A stretch of 64,000 nucleotides of DNA. It comes from Curvibacter sp. GWA2_64_110 (lineage in GTDB: Bacteria; Pseudomonadota; Gammaproteobacteria; Burkholderiales; Burkholderiaceae_C). The stretch spans positions 124,001-188,000 of the forward strand of contig MGPC01000003.1 in NCBI GenBank assembly GCA_001797315.1, written 5' to 3'. The notes under the pieces were generated by a model. That model made no database searches and was not told where the DNA came from. It saw only the letters and a list, made by a program, of their open reading frames with translations. A program made the translations under genes and the position numbers. Of the stretch, positions 40,203 to 48,241 are shown piece by piece (position 1 is the stretch's first letter; every line of letters starts with the position of its first letter).

Positions 40203-40870
40203 GCCGCCTCCGCCACGAGGGTGTTGCTTAACAGGCCGAGTGTCGGCAAGCCGGGTGCATTGATGTCGATGCGCTGGCCGGTGTGGGCCAGCGGGCGCTG
40301 GGCACCACAGCCCAGCAGCAGCACATCGCCCGGGTGCAGCGTCATGAACTCGCTGACATCGGCCAGCAGCTGTGCTGCCGGACGCACCAGGCGCGCGTAG
40401 TCCACCGTCTGGCGCAACTCGCCATCGATGCGGACCTCCAGCCGGAAGTGGTTCGGGTTGCCGGCCTCATGGGGAGGCAGCAGCCGCGGCCCGATGCCGA
40501 GGAAGCCATCGAGGTTCTTGTACTTGACGGGGGGGCGGAAAAAACTGGCGTGCGGCAGCGAAAGGTCGTTCATCAGCACATAACCCGCGATGTGGTCCAG
40601 GGCGTCGCGCACCGTGGTCCGCTGCGCCGGCGCGCCAATCACCATGCCGATGCTGGCGCCGACTTCCACCTCCGTGGCCTTGGCCGGTACCGTGATCGGG
40701 CTGTCGCACGGGCTCCAGGTGTTGGCGGTCTTGATGTAGAGCACCGGTGCTTTCGGTGCGCCTTTGTACGGCGGCTGCGCCATCTGGGGACTGAGTGCCA
40801 CCCACTCGTCCAGCGTGTTGAGCAAGGTGCCGTAGATCGTGCCGGTGGGCATGAACGGGGGCGAACTCAT
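40199..40870 (-). CDS. hpaG1: HpaG N-terminal-type isomerase/decarboxylase subunit
   Basis: 223 residues matching the first half of fused HpaG: IYGTLLNTLDEWVAL, APVLYIKTANTWSPCDSPI, VEVGASIGMVIG, NDLSLPHASFFRPPVKYKNLDGF. The segment is a fumarylacetoacetate-hydrolase-like domain; in E. coli it is fused to the HpaG2 part, here they are two genes overlapping by four bases. It is also coupled by a four-base overlap to hpaR. Confidence 0.92.
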   Translation of the reverse strand: MSSPPFMPTGTIYGTLLNTLDEWVALSPQMAQPPYKGAPKAPVLYIKTANTWSPCDSPITVPAKATEVEVGASIGMVIGAPAQRTTVRDALDHIAGYVLMNDLSLPHASFFRPPVKYKNLDGFLGIGPRLLPPHEAGNPNHFRLEVRIDGELRQTVDYARLVRPAAQLLADVSEFMTLHPGDVLLLGCGAQRPLAHTGQRIDINAPGLPTLGLLSNTLVAEAA

Positions 40871-41307
40871 GCCGGCTCCTCCAGCGCGATCAGTTCGTCC
40901 AGCAGTTCATAGAGCTGCGCCAGCTTCTGCTTGCCGAGCGACCTTTCCATCCAGGCGTAGTGCGCCTCGATGCTGCGCGAGAGCTTGTCCACCAGCTGGC
41001 GGCCCTTGGCCGTGGCTTCCACCACGGTGCGTCGCTGGTCGGCGCTGTCGCGCGCGCGGCGGATCAGGCCGTCGCGTTCCATGCGCGCGAGCACGCCGGT
41101 CAGGCTGGGGCCGAGGATGAAGGCCTCGCGCGCCACGCGGCCGGTTTCCACCACGCCGTGCTCGCCCAGCACACGCAGCACGCGCCACTGCTGGTCGCTC
41201 AGGCCATGTTCGCGCAGGCCCGGCCGGGCATGTGCCATGACGGCCTCGCGTGCTTGCAGCAGCAGGCGCGGCAGGTTGCGGTGGCTGAAGTAGGTGGCGG
41301 CGTCCAT
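40867..41307 (-). CDS. hpaR: MarR-family repressor HpaR
   Basis: 146-residue winged-helix MarR protein. The match to HpaR is strong: RLLLQAREAVMAHARPGLREHGLSDQQWRVLRVL, then ILGPSLTGVLARMERDGLIRR and DQRRTVVEAT. HpaR represses the homoprotocatechuate operon until an aromatic inducer binds. It is the first gene, so it should regulate itself with the operon. A 22-base palindrome ends at its ATG and leaves no room for a ribosome-binding site, so the message may be leaderless or start further in. Confidence 0.93.
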   Translation of the reverse strand: MDAATYFSHRNLPRLLLQAREAVMAHARPGLREHGLSDQQWRVLRVLGEHGVVETGRVAREAFILGPSLTGVLARMERDGLIRRARDSADQRRTVVEATAKGRQLVDKLSRSIEAHYAWMERSLGKQKLAQLYELLDELIALEEPA

Positions 41308-41328
41308 TTATTTAACATGTTAAATAAA
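41307..41328. promoter_or_regulatory. palindromic operator, probable HpaR site
   Basis: Perfect 22-base inverted repeat centred on ACATGT, with half-site TTTATTTAACA followed by its exact complement. It has the size and AT-rich look of MarR-family operators and touches the hpaR start codon. It lies in the 94-base space between hpaR and divergent radA, so it may also touch the radA promoter side. Confidence 0.85.
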
Positions 41329-41401
41329 AAAGGCCGTTTCCCACAGTCATTTGTGCCGGGGACTTACCCGAACTGTAAGGACATCCAGTATTATCCGGCC
41401 C

Positions 41402-42769
41402 ATGGCCAAGGACAAAACCATCTACACCTGCAACGAGTGCGGCGGCACCAGCCCCAAGTGGCTGGGCAAGTGTCCGCACTGCAATGCCTGGAACACGCTG
41501 ATCGAATCCGTGGCCGAGAGCGCTGCGCCGGCCAAGAACCGTTTTGCCGCCCTCGCCAAGACCGCCGAGGTGACCGCGCTGGCCGATATCGAAGCCACCG
41601 ATGTGGATCGCACGCCGACCGGCCAGGACGAACTGGACCGGGTGCTGGGTGGCGGCATCGTCGAAGGCGGCGTGGTGCTGATCGGCGGCGACCCTGGCAT
41701 CGGCAAGTCCACGTTGCTGCTGCAGGCGCTCGATGCACTGCAGCACGCCGGCCAGAAAACTCTCTACGTCACAGGCGAGGAGAGCGGTGCCCAGGTCGCG
41801 CTGCGCGCCCGCAGGTTGGGACTGGACGGCTCGCAGGTGCAGGTGCTGGCCGAGATCCAGCTGGAAAAAATCCTCGCCACGCTGGCGATGCACCAGCCGG
41901 CCATCGCGGTGATCGACTCGATCCAGACCGTCTATTCCGAGCAGCTCACCTCCGCACCGGGCTCGGTGGCGCAGGTGCGCGAGTGCGCCGCGCACCTGAC
42001 GCGCGCCGCCAAGGCCAGCGGCACCGCCATCGTGCTGGTGGGTCATGTGACGAAAGAGGGCGCGCTGGCGGGGCCGCGCGTGCTGGAGCACATGGTGGAT
42101 ACGGTGCTGTATTTCGAAGGTGACACGCACTCCAGCTTTCGCCTGATCCGCGCCATCAAGAACCGCTTCGGCGCCGTCAACGAGATCGGCGTCTTCGCCA
42201 TGACGGAAAAGGGCTTGAAAGGCGTGACCAACCCGAGCGCCATCTTCCTGTCGCAACATGCCGAGCCCGTGCCTGGCAGCTGCGTCATGGTGACGCTCGA
42301 AGGTACGCGCCCGATGCTGGTGGAGATCCAGGCTCTGGTGGACAGCGGTGGCCCGTCGCCGCGGCGCCTGTCAGTCGGTCTGGAGCGCGACCGTCTGGCC
42401 ATGTTGCTGGCGGTGCTGCACCGCCATGCCGGCGTGGCTTGCATGGACCAGGATGTATTCGTCAACGCGGTGGGCGGCGTGCGCATCAGTGAACCGGCGG
42501 CCGATTTGGCCGTGATGCTGGCTATCACCTCCAGCTTGCGCGGCAAGCCGCTGCCCAAGGGCTTCATTGCCTTCGGCGAGGTGGGGCTGGCCGGCGAGGT
42601 GCGGCCGGCACCGCGCGGTCAGGAGCGGTTGAAGGAAGCGGCCAAGCTGGGTTTCAGCGTGGCCGTGGTACCCAAGGCCAATGCACCGAAAAAAGCGATC
42701 GAAGGCCTGACCATCCACCCGGTGGAACGGGTGGAAGAGGCGATGGAAGTGGTGCGTTCGCTCACCTGA
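41402..42769 (+). CDS. radA: DNA repair protein RadA
   Basis: 455 residues. Zinc finger with Cys10, Cys13, Cys24, Cys27 (CNECGGTSPKWLGKCPHC), RecA-like ATPase with Walker A GDPGIGKS (96-103), the RadA-specific KNRFG motif (from Lys253) and a C-terminal Lon-protease-like domain ending in LTIHPVERVEEAMEVV. RadA processes recombination intermediates. There is no clear ribosome-binding site; TATTAT eight bases before the ATG looks like a -10 box, so a leaderless transcript is possible. Confidence 0.95.
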   Translation: MAKDKTIYTCNECGGTSPKWLGKCPHCNAWNTLIESVAESAAPAKNRFAALAKTAEVTALADIEATDVDRTPTGQDELDRVLGGGIVEGGVVLIGGDPGIGKSTLLLQALDALQHAGQKTLYVTGEESGAQVALRARRLGLDGSQVQVLAEIQLEKILATLAMHQPAIAVIDSIQTVYSEQLTSAPGSVAQVRECAAHLTRAAKASGTAIVLVGHVTKEGALAGPRVLEHMVDTVLYFEGDTHSSFRLIRAIKNRFGAVNEIGVFAMTEKGLKGVTNPSAIFLSQHAEPVPGSCVMVTLEGTRPMLVEIQALVDSGGPSPRRLSVGLERDRLAMLLAVLHRHAGVACMDQDVFVNAVGGVRISEPAADLAVMLAITSSLRGKPLPKGFIAFGEVGLAGEVRPAPRGQERLKEAAKLGFSVAVVPKANAPKKAIEGLTIHPVERVEEAMEVVRSLT

Positions 42770-42787
42770 AACGAGCGCGGGCCAGGT

Positions 42788-43438
42788 TCAGTCGCGGACG
42801 ATGCTGTCGCCCGCGTTGCGGACCTTGTCGCCCACGACCAAGCCGGGATCCTGGCTGAACTCGAAGCTGCGGCGGTAACCGTCGTCGTACTGCACATGGA
42901 CCGTCCACACCTTGTGCGAGCGCACCTTTTCCTCGATCTTCTTGCCGGCATAGGCGCCGCCGATGGCGCCGGCGATCGTGGCCAGATCCTTGCCGGCGCC
43001 TTGGCCAACCTGCTGGCCCAGCAGGGCACCGGCAGCACCGCCTCCGATGAGGCCGATGGCGCCGCCTTCGCCCTGCTTTTCCGTCACGCTGACCGATACC
43101 ACCTTGCCGCAATCGGGGCAGATTGGCTGGCTGACCGGGGTCGGGGTGGGTGCCGGCGCGGCGGCGGGCACTGCTGCAGGCGCAGGGGCGGCCATCCGTG
43201 CCTTGGCCTCTGCCAGGGCTTTGTCGTATTCCGTCTTGGCATCGCGCCGGCATTGCAGGCGGGCGCTGGAAGAGGTTTCGTCCACGCAGAGTTTCAGGTC
43301 GCTGTCGTAGCGTGCCTTCGCGGCCTTGCTGTCGGCGGTGTATTGGACCTTGGCGCTGGAGGCTGTCTGGGCCGTAGCGCCGAAAGCCAGCGAAGCCAAA
43401 GCCAGTGCGCAGGCCAAGGCAAGAGTTTGCATTTTCAT
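42788..43438 (-). CDS. secreted glycine-zipper protein with CxxC motif
   Basis: 216 residues. Signal peptide (MKMQTLALACALALASLAFG, about 1-24), a charged helical region (about 30-90) with two Cys, a Pro/Ala linker, CPDCG, then a glycine zipper (GGAIGLIGGGAAGALLG and GAIGGAYAG) and a beta segment (VWTVHVQYDDGYRRSF). Related in layout to the protein at 7257. Probably an envelope protein with the zipper in or on a membrane; function unknown. AGAGGAG precedes the ATG. Convergent with radA. Confidence 0.78.
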   Translation of the reverse strand: MKMQTLALACALALASLAFGATAQTASSAKVQYTADSKAAKARYDSDLKLCVDETSSSARLQCRRDAKTEYDKALAEAKARMAAPAPAAVPAAAPAPTPTPVSQPICPDCGKVVSVSVTEKQGEGGAIGLIGGGAAGALLGQQVGQGAGKDLATIAGAIGGAYAGKKIEEKVRSHKVWTVHVQYDDGYRRSFEFSQDPGLVVGDKVRNAGDSIVRD

Positions 43439-43597
43439 GAGGCGACTCCTCTAACTGTGAACTGTGGTTTTGAAAATGAGAATAGCCCCTGCTGAAGCAA
43501 AGACCAAGCAGGGAAGATGGGTAGTTTGACATTGATCAATTGGGCGGCGGACTTATTTCGCACAATGCAGCATCTGTTCCCGCAACAACCTTGATCC

Positions 43598-43951
43598 ATG
43601 AACTGGCTGCGAAAAGTCCCCGGCTCGAAACGGACCGCCACGGGTCTGGAGTGGGCGATCTGGCGCAAGCTGCCGCTGATTTTTGCCGTGGGCACGGCAT
43701 TGCCTCTGGCTGGCCTGGCGGTGCTGCACTGGCGGGTGGATGCCTCGACGCCGGCCGGCGAGCGCTGGTTGCAGATGGCGGACTACATGGTGTTCGGACT
43801 GGTGCTGTTCCACTGGACCGCCGTCGTGACGGTCGGCATCGGTTGCGTCATCGTGATGGTGATGAAAGGTCCGGCCTATGCGGCCGACAGCTACACCGTG
43901 TCGCACAGCGACCAGCCGCGGCGCACACCACAAGCGGATGAAAAAACCTAG
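43598..43951 (+). CDS. small membrane protein next to the haem cluster
   Basis: 117 residues with two clear transmembrane helices (about 25-45 and 68-93), a basic N-terminus (MNWLRKVPGSKRTATGLEWAIWRKLP) and a short polar C-terminus. A His in the first helix end (LAVLHWRV) and one in the second helix (LVLFHWTAVV) could ligate haem, but this is speculative. I do not recognise the family. It lies 86 bases before the SHP gene on the same strand; the PmrA-like box is in that gap. Confidence 0.7.
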   Translation: MNWLRKVPGSKRTATGLEWAIWRKLPLIFAVGTALPLAGLAVLHWRVDASTPAGERWLQMADYMVFGLVLFHWTAVVTVGIGCVIVMVMKGPAYAADSYTVSHSDQPRRTPQADEKT

Positions 43952-43986
43952 TCATCCGCCGCCGGCGCGGCCAGGGGCAGGCTGTC

Positions 43987-44003
43987 GTTAAGAAAAGCTT
44001 AAT
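43987..44003 (+). promoter_or_regulatory. PmrA/QseB-like direct-repeat box
   Basis: GTTAAG-N5-CTTAAT fits the PmrA-box pattern of two TTAA half-sites 11 bases apart. TACGAT (44014-44019) downstream could be a -10 element for the cytochrome cluster. The response regulator at 45691 belongs to the OmpR/PmrA/QseB type and is the natural candidate. Binding is inferred. Confidence 0.6.
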
Positions 44004-44037
44004 CCACGCTACCTACGATGAAGTCCATGGAGGTTCT

Positions 44038-44439
44038 ATGGACAACTTGACATTTTGGGTACGCATCGGCGTCTTGGCCAGCGTGGTACTGAGCCCGCTG
44101 GCGTACGCCGTGACACCGGTAGAGCAACTGGCGGCCTATAGCGCGCAGGCGGGAGCACCGGCCCAGCCGGCGCGCGGCCAGCAACTGTTCACCAACCGGC
44201 ATGGCAAGGACTGGAGCTGCGCTTCGTGCCACACCGCAACGCCAACGGGTGAGGGCAAGCACGCCAGTACCGGCAAGCTGATCGCGCCGCTGGCGCCGGC
44301 TTTTAATCCCGACCGTTTCACCGACACGGCGAAGACCGAAAAATGGTTTCGCCGCAATTGCAACGACGTGCTGGGGCGCGAATGCACGGCGGGCGAGAAA
44401 GCCGATGTGCTGTCCTGGCTGTCGACGTTCAGGCGCTGA
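44038..44439 (+). CDS. SHP-type monohaem cytochrome c (DUF1924)
   Basis: 133 residues with a signal peptide (to about 24) and one haem site CASCH (61-65). FRRNCNDVLGREC holds Asn107 with Cys108 and Cys116. In sphaeroides haem protein (SHP) an Asn is the unusual sixth haem ligand next to a disulfide, so this one should be able to bind O2 or NO at the freed site. It is periplasmic and probably takes electrons from the dihaem cytochrome and the b561 encoded next. GGAGG precedes the ATG. Confidence 0.87.
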   Translation: MDNLTFWVRIGVLASVVLSPLAYAVTPVEQLAAYSAQAGAPAQPARGQQLFTNRHGKDWSCASCHTATPTGEGKHASTGKLIAPLAPAFNPDRFTDTAKTEKWFRRNCNDVLGRECTAGEKADVLSWLSTFRR

Positions 44440-44468
44440 GTCATACGCAATTTGATGGAAGGGCTCTC

Positions 44469-44945
44469 ATGAAACGTTCAGGCTTCAAACCCCTCGCGCT
44501 GGCCGCCCTGGCGCTGGCATGCGTCGCGGCCGCCCAGGCGGATTCCGGCGGCGCGCGCGTCCCGGTTCTGCCGAAATACCAGCAGGAATGCGCGGCCTGC
44601 CATATCGCCTACCCGCCAGGCATGCTGCCGGCGGCTTCGTGGCAGCACCTGATGGGCTCGCTACAGCAGCATTACGGCACCGATGCCTCGCTGGACGAGG
44701 CCAGCCTGCGCGAGATCGGCGGCTGGCTGCAAGTCCATGCCGGCACCTACAAGCGGGTCAGCGAGGCGCCGCCGCAGGACCGCATCACGAAGTCGGCCTG
44801 GTTCCTGCGCAAGCACAACGCGCGGGAAGTGCCTCCGGAGGTCTGGAAGCGCGCGGCGGTGGGCAGTGCTTCCAATTGTGCTGCCTGTCACACCCAGGCG
44901 GCGGACGGCCGTTTCAGCGAACGCGACATCAAGATTCCAAGGTGA
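44469..44945 (+). CDS. dihaem cytochrome c (DHC)
   Basis: 158 residues with a signal peptide (to about 24) and two CAACH haem sites at 41-45 and 137-141. Sequence landmarks are LPKYQQECAACHIAYPPGMLP, SWQHLMGSLQQHYGTDASL and RFSERDIKIPR. DHC is the known partner that passes electrons to SHP. It follows the SHP gene by about 30 bases and precedes the b561 gene by five. Confidence 0.9.
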   Translation: MKRSGFKPLALAALALACVAAAQADSGGARVPVLPKYQQECAACHIAYPPGMLPAASWQHLMGSLQQHYGTDASLDEASLREIGGWLQVHAGTYKRVSEAPPQDRITKSAWFLRKHNAREVPPEVWKRAAVGSASNCAACHTQAADGRFSERDIKIPR

Positions 44946-44950
44946 GCAAC

Positions 44951-45640
44951 ATGGCGAATGAAAAAACAAAGATCCTGGTGTGGGATGCCCCGGTGCGGGT
45001 GTTCCACTGGCTGATGGTGCTGAGCTTTGCCGGCGCCTACCTGACGGCGGAGAGCGAGCGCTGGCGCCTGGTGCACGTGAGCCTGGGCTACACGCTGGGC
45101 GGGCTGGTGGCGTTCCGCGTCCTCTGGGGGCTGCTGGGCACGCGCTATGCGCGTTTTGCCAGCTTTGTGCGCGGTCCGGCGGCGGTCATGCGTTACCTGT
45201 CCTCGATCGCACACGGTCGACCCGAGCACCATGTCGGACACAACCCGGCCGGGGCGCTGGCGATTGTGCTGCTGCTGTTGTTGAGCGTTGCCACGGTCGC
45301 TTCCGGCTGGGCCAATTACAACGACCTGGGCGGCCATTGGCTCGAAGAACTGCATGAAGTGATGGCCAATCTCATGTTGACCGTCGTCGGGGTTCACGTG
45401 GCCGGTGTTGTGGTGGGCAGCTGGTTGCACCGGGAAAATCTGGTGCGCGCCATGCTGACGGGCCGCAAAGAGGGCGCACCGAATCAAGGTATTCGCTGGA
45501 CCTGGCGGCCGCTGGCGCTGGTCCTGCTCGCCGCGGTGCTGGGCTTCTGGTGGTTGCAGTGGCAAAGCGCGCCGGCAACGGCCTCCAGCGGGACGGTGGC
45601 GACAGAAGCCGCAAAATACGCAGACCGTGCCGGCGACTGA
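44951..45640 (+). CDS. cytochrome b561 family protein
   Basis: 229 residues with four helices plus one near the C-terminus. Haem-ligand candidates are His19 (VRVFHWLMV), His42 (WRLVHVSLGY) and two further His in ELHEVMANLMLTVVGVHVAG. Membrane cytochrome expected to move electrons from quinol to the periplasmic DHC and SHP. Start at ATG 44951; GTG 44942 is possible. Fourth gene of the haem cluster. Confidence 0.9.
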   Translation: MANEKTKILVWDAPVRVFHWLMVLSFAGAYLTAESERWRLVHVSLGYTLGGLVAFRVLWGLLGTRYARFASFVRGPAAVMRYLSSIAHGRPEHHVGHNPAGALAIVLLLLLSVATVASGWANYNDLGGHWLEELHEVMANLMLTVVGVHVAGVVVGSWLHRENLVRAMLTGRKEGAPNQGIRWTWRPLALVLLAAVLGFWWLQWQSAPATASSGTVATEAAKYADRAGD

Positions 45641-45690
45641 CGCAGCGGGCGACAGCGCTGGAGAACGGTCAAACCACTGGGGAGCTTGTG

Positions 45691-46362
45691 ATGCGCATTC
45701 TGTTGGCGGAAGACGACCCGATGCTCGGTGACGGTCTGCGCGCCGGCCTGCGCCAGCTGGGTTTCCAGGTGGACTGGGTGCGCGACGGCGAAGCGGCCGA
45801 GCGGGAACTGGCCTCCGAGGTCTATGCCGCGGGCGTGCTGGACCTCGGTTTGCCGCGCAAGGACGGCATGGACGTGTTGCAGGCGCTGCGCGCGCGCCGG
45901 ATCACCACCCCGGTACTGGTGTTGACCGCGCGTGACGCCGTGCCAGATCGCATCCGCGGTCTGGACCTGGGGGCGGACGACTATGTGGTCAAGCCGGTGG
46001 ACCTGCATGAGCTGGGTGCCCGGCTGCGTTCCCTGGTGCGCCGTGCGCACGGACAGATGCAGGACAGTCTGCGTTGCGGCGGCGTGCTGCTGGCGCCGGC
46101 GGCACGCCAGGTCAGCTTGAATGGCGAGGCAGTGGCGCTGTCCACGCGCGAATTCGACTTGCTCCACACCTTGATGCGCAATGCGGGCCGTGTTCTGTCG
46201 CGCGAACAGCTGGAGGAGCAGCTCTACAGCTGGGGCCATGAAGTGGAAAGCAACGCGATCGAGGTCCATATCCACCATCTGCGGCGCAAGCTGCAGCCGG
46301 ACCTGATCCAGACCGTACGTGGCGTTGGCTACACCGTGCTGCGCACCCCGGAGACGGCATGA
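45691..46362 (+). CDS. OmpR-family response regulator
   Basis: 223 residues. Receiver domain with Asp7/Asp8-like acidic pair (LAEDDPM), phosphorylation site Asp51 (GVLDLGLPRKDG), Thr and Lys in LVLTARD and YVVKPVD. The C-terminal winged helix starts near LRCGGVLL and ends VRGVGYTVL. Resembles the QseB/PmrA/TctD branch. Start at MRILLAEDD; overlaps the kinase gene by four bases. It follows the b561 gene by 50 bases and probably controls the cluster through the box at 43987. Confidence 0.92.
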   Translation: MRILLAEDDPMLGDGLRAGLRQLGFQVDWVRDGEAAERELASEVYAAGVLDLGLPRKDGMDVLQALRARRITTPVLVLTARDAVPDRIRGLDLGADDYVVKPVDLHELGARLRSLVRRAHGQMQDSLRCGGVLLAPAARQVSLNGEAVALSTREFDLLHTLMRNAGRVLSREQLEEQLYSWGHEVESNAIEVHIHHLRRKLQPDLIQTVRGVGYTVLRTPETA

Positions 46363-47720
46363 GGCTGCAGTCATCCTTCAACTCCCTGCAGGCGCGTTTG
46401 CTGGTGCTGGTGCTGGGCGTGGCCGCGATCGTGTGGCTGGCCGCGGCGGCGCTGATCTGGCGTGACGTGCGCCATGAACTGGATGAACTGCTCGATGGCC
46501 ATCTGGCCCAGGCGGCGGCCCTGCTGGTGGTGCAGCAGGCGGCACATCATGAGGACGACAAGATGGCTGATGCACCGTCGCTGCACAAATATGCGCCACG
46601 CGTCATCTTTCAGGTGTTTCATGAAGGTCAGCTGGTGCAGCGCTCAGCCCAGGCCGGCGCGACGCCGATGAGCGAGACCGGGCGCGGTTTTTCCACTGTC
46701 CGTCTGGCCGACGGGTCCGAGTGGCGTGTGTTCGCGACCCAGGGGGCGGAGCGCGATGTGCAGGTGTACGTGGGCGAACAGACGGATTCACGCAGCGCGA
46801 TTCTGCGCGCGGTGCTGCGCAGTGTGCTGCTGCCCTTGCTGGTTGCCTTGCCGTTGCTGGCGCTGGCCGGCTGGTGGGCGGTGCTGCGTGGCTTGCTGCC
46901 GCTGCGGCATCTCAGCGAGGCGCTGGCTCAGCGGCGACCCGAGGCGCTGGAGCCGGTGGTGCTCCAGGATGTACCGGCTGAAATGCAGCCGCTGGTCCAG
47001 GCCCTCAATGGCCTGTTCGGACGCATGGAACGTTTGCTGGAGTCCGAACGCCGCTTCACGGCCGATGCGGCCCATGAACTGCGTACGCCGATCGCCGCCA
47101 TCCGGGCTCAGGCCCAGGTCGCCCTTGGCGCCGGAGCCGATGAAGCCCAGCGCCAGCATGCCTTGCAGGCCACGCTGGCGGGCTGCGACCGTGCGACCCA
47201 CCTGGTCGAACAATTGTTGACGCTGGCGCGCCTGGAAGCGGCACCGGCCGGCGCCAACGACGGTGTGGACCTGGGCGGGCTGGCCCGCCGTGTGCTGGCT
47301 GAATTGGCGCCGGGTGCTTTATTGCGTCATCAGCAGCTCGAACTGGATGTTGCAGCATCCTGCCGGGTAACGGGGAATGACATGTTGTTGGGCGTCTTGT
47401 TGCGCAACCTGGTCGACAACGCCCTGCGTTACAGCCCGGATGGTGCCTCGGTCCAGGTGAGCGTGGCGCTGGAGGCGGGGCAGGCGGTGCTGCGCGTGGA
47501 AGACAGCGGCGCCGGCATGACAGCGCAGGAGATGGCCCGACTGGGCGAGCGCTTTTACCGGGTACCGGGCCACGCGCAGCCGGGCAGCGGCCTGGGTTGG
47601 TCCATCGTCAGGCGCATTGCGCAAGTATGCGGCGCCCAGGTCCAGACGGCTTCTTCGGAGCGATTGGGCGGGCTGGCGGTGTCGGTGCACTGGCCGGCGC
47701 CGGACCAGCGCGCAGCCTGA
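46359..47720 (+). CDS. sensor histidine kinase, QseC/PmrB-like
   Basis: 453 residues. Two membrane helices (about 12-33 and 150-175) enclose a periplasmic region of about 115 residues with a His pair (AAHHEDDKM) that may bind metal. HAMP-like linker, dimerisation domain with His239 (FTADAAHELRTPIAAI), and ATPase domain with NLVDNALRYSPDG (N box), VEDSGAGM (G1) and PGSGLGWSIV (G2). Partner of the preceding regulator. Confidence 0.92.
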   Translation: MRLQSSFNSLQARLLVLVLGVAAIVWLAAAALIWRDVRHELDELLDGHLAQAAALLVVQQAAHHEDDKMADAPSLHKYAPRVIFQVFHEGQLVQRSAQAGATPMSETGRGFSTVRLADGSEWRVFATQGAERDVQVYVGEQTDSRSAILRAVLRSVLLPLLVALPLLALAGWWAVLRGLLPLRHLSEALAQRRPEALEPVVLQDVPAEMQPLVQALNGLFGRMERLLESERRFTADAAHELRTPIAAIRAQAQVALGAGADEAQRQHALQATLAGCDRATHLVEQLLTLARLEAAPAGANDGVDLGGLARRVLAELAPGALLRHQQLELDVAASCRVTGNDMLLGVLLRNLVDNALRYSPDGASVQVSVALEAGQAVLRVEDSGAGMTAQEMARLGERFYRVPGHAQPGSGLGWSIVRRIAQVCGAQVQTASSERLGGLAVSVHWPAPDQRAA

Positions 47721-47754
47721 GTGTCCGATGCGGTCGTGCGTCAAAATCGGGGCT

Positions 47755-48189
47755 ATGCAAATTCAGAAAATCTTCGTGCCGCTGGCCAGCGTCGTGCTGG
47801 TGGTGGCGGCCTACCGGGCCTACGGTTGGAGCGGCGTCGCCATTGCCACGGGCGCGCTGGTCATGTGGCTGCTGCTGCATTTCACCCGCATGATGCAGGC
47901 GCTCAAGCGCGCCGCCGAGCGGCCGATCGGCTTTGTGGACAGCGCGGTCATGCTCAACGCCAAGCTCCGGCCGGGCGTGAACCTGCTGCACGTGGTGACC
48001 ATGACACGCGCCTTGGGTGAACTGGTCAGCCCCAAGGACAGCCAGCCCGAGCTGTTTCGCTGGACCGACGCTTCCGAGTCGTTCGTGACCTGCGAATTCC
48101 GGCAGGGCAAGCTGGTGAAGTGGGAGCTGGTTCGTCCGACGCAGCCCGAGGATGCCGTCACGACGACCCCGGGCACGCCAGCCCCGTAA
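47755..48189 (+). CDS. conserved hypothetical membrane protein
   Basis: 144 residues. Two hydrophobic stretches near the N-terminus (about 7-24 and 27-45, the second ending LLLHFTRMMQ) and a soluble C-terminal part with FVDSAVMLNAKLRPG and a Trp/Glu-rich end (LVKWELVRPTQPED). I do not recognise a domain. It lies 52 bases before ilvE, perhaps as one transcript. Confidence 0.7.
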   Translation: MQIQKIFVPLASVVLVVAAYRAYGWSGVAIATGALVMWLLLHFTRMMQALKRAAERPIGFVDSAVMLNAKLRPGVNLLHVVTMTRALGELVSPKDSQPELFRWTDASESFVTCEFRQGKLVKWELVRPTQPEDAVTTTPGTPAP

Positions 48190-48241
48190 AATCAGGGTTT
48201 TTGCAAGCTCGCTTGCCCCGCCCTTTCAAAGGAAAGTACCG

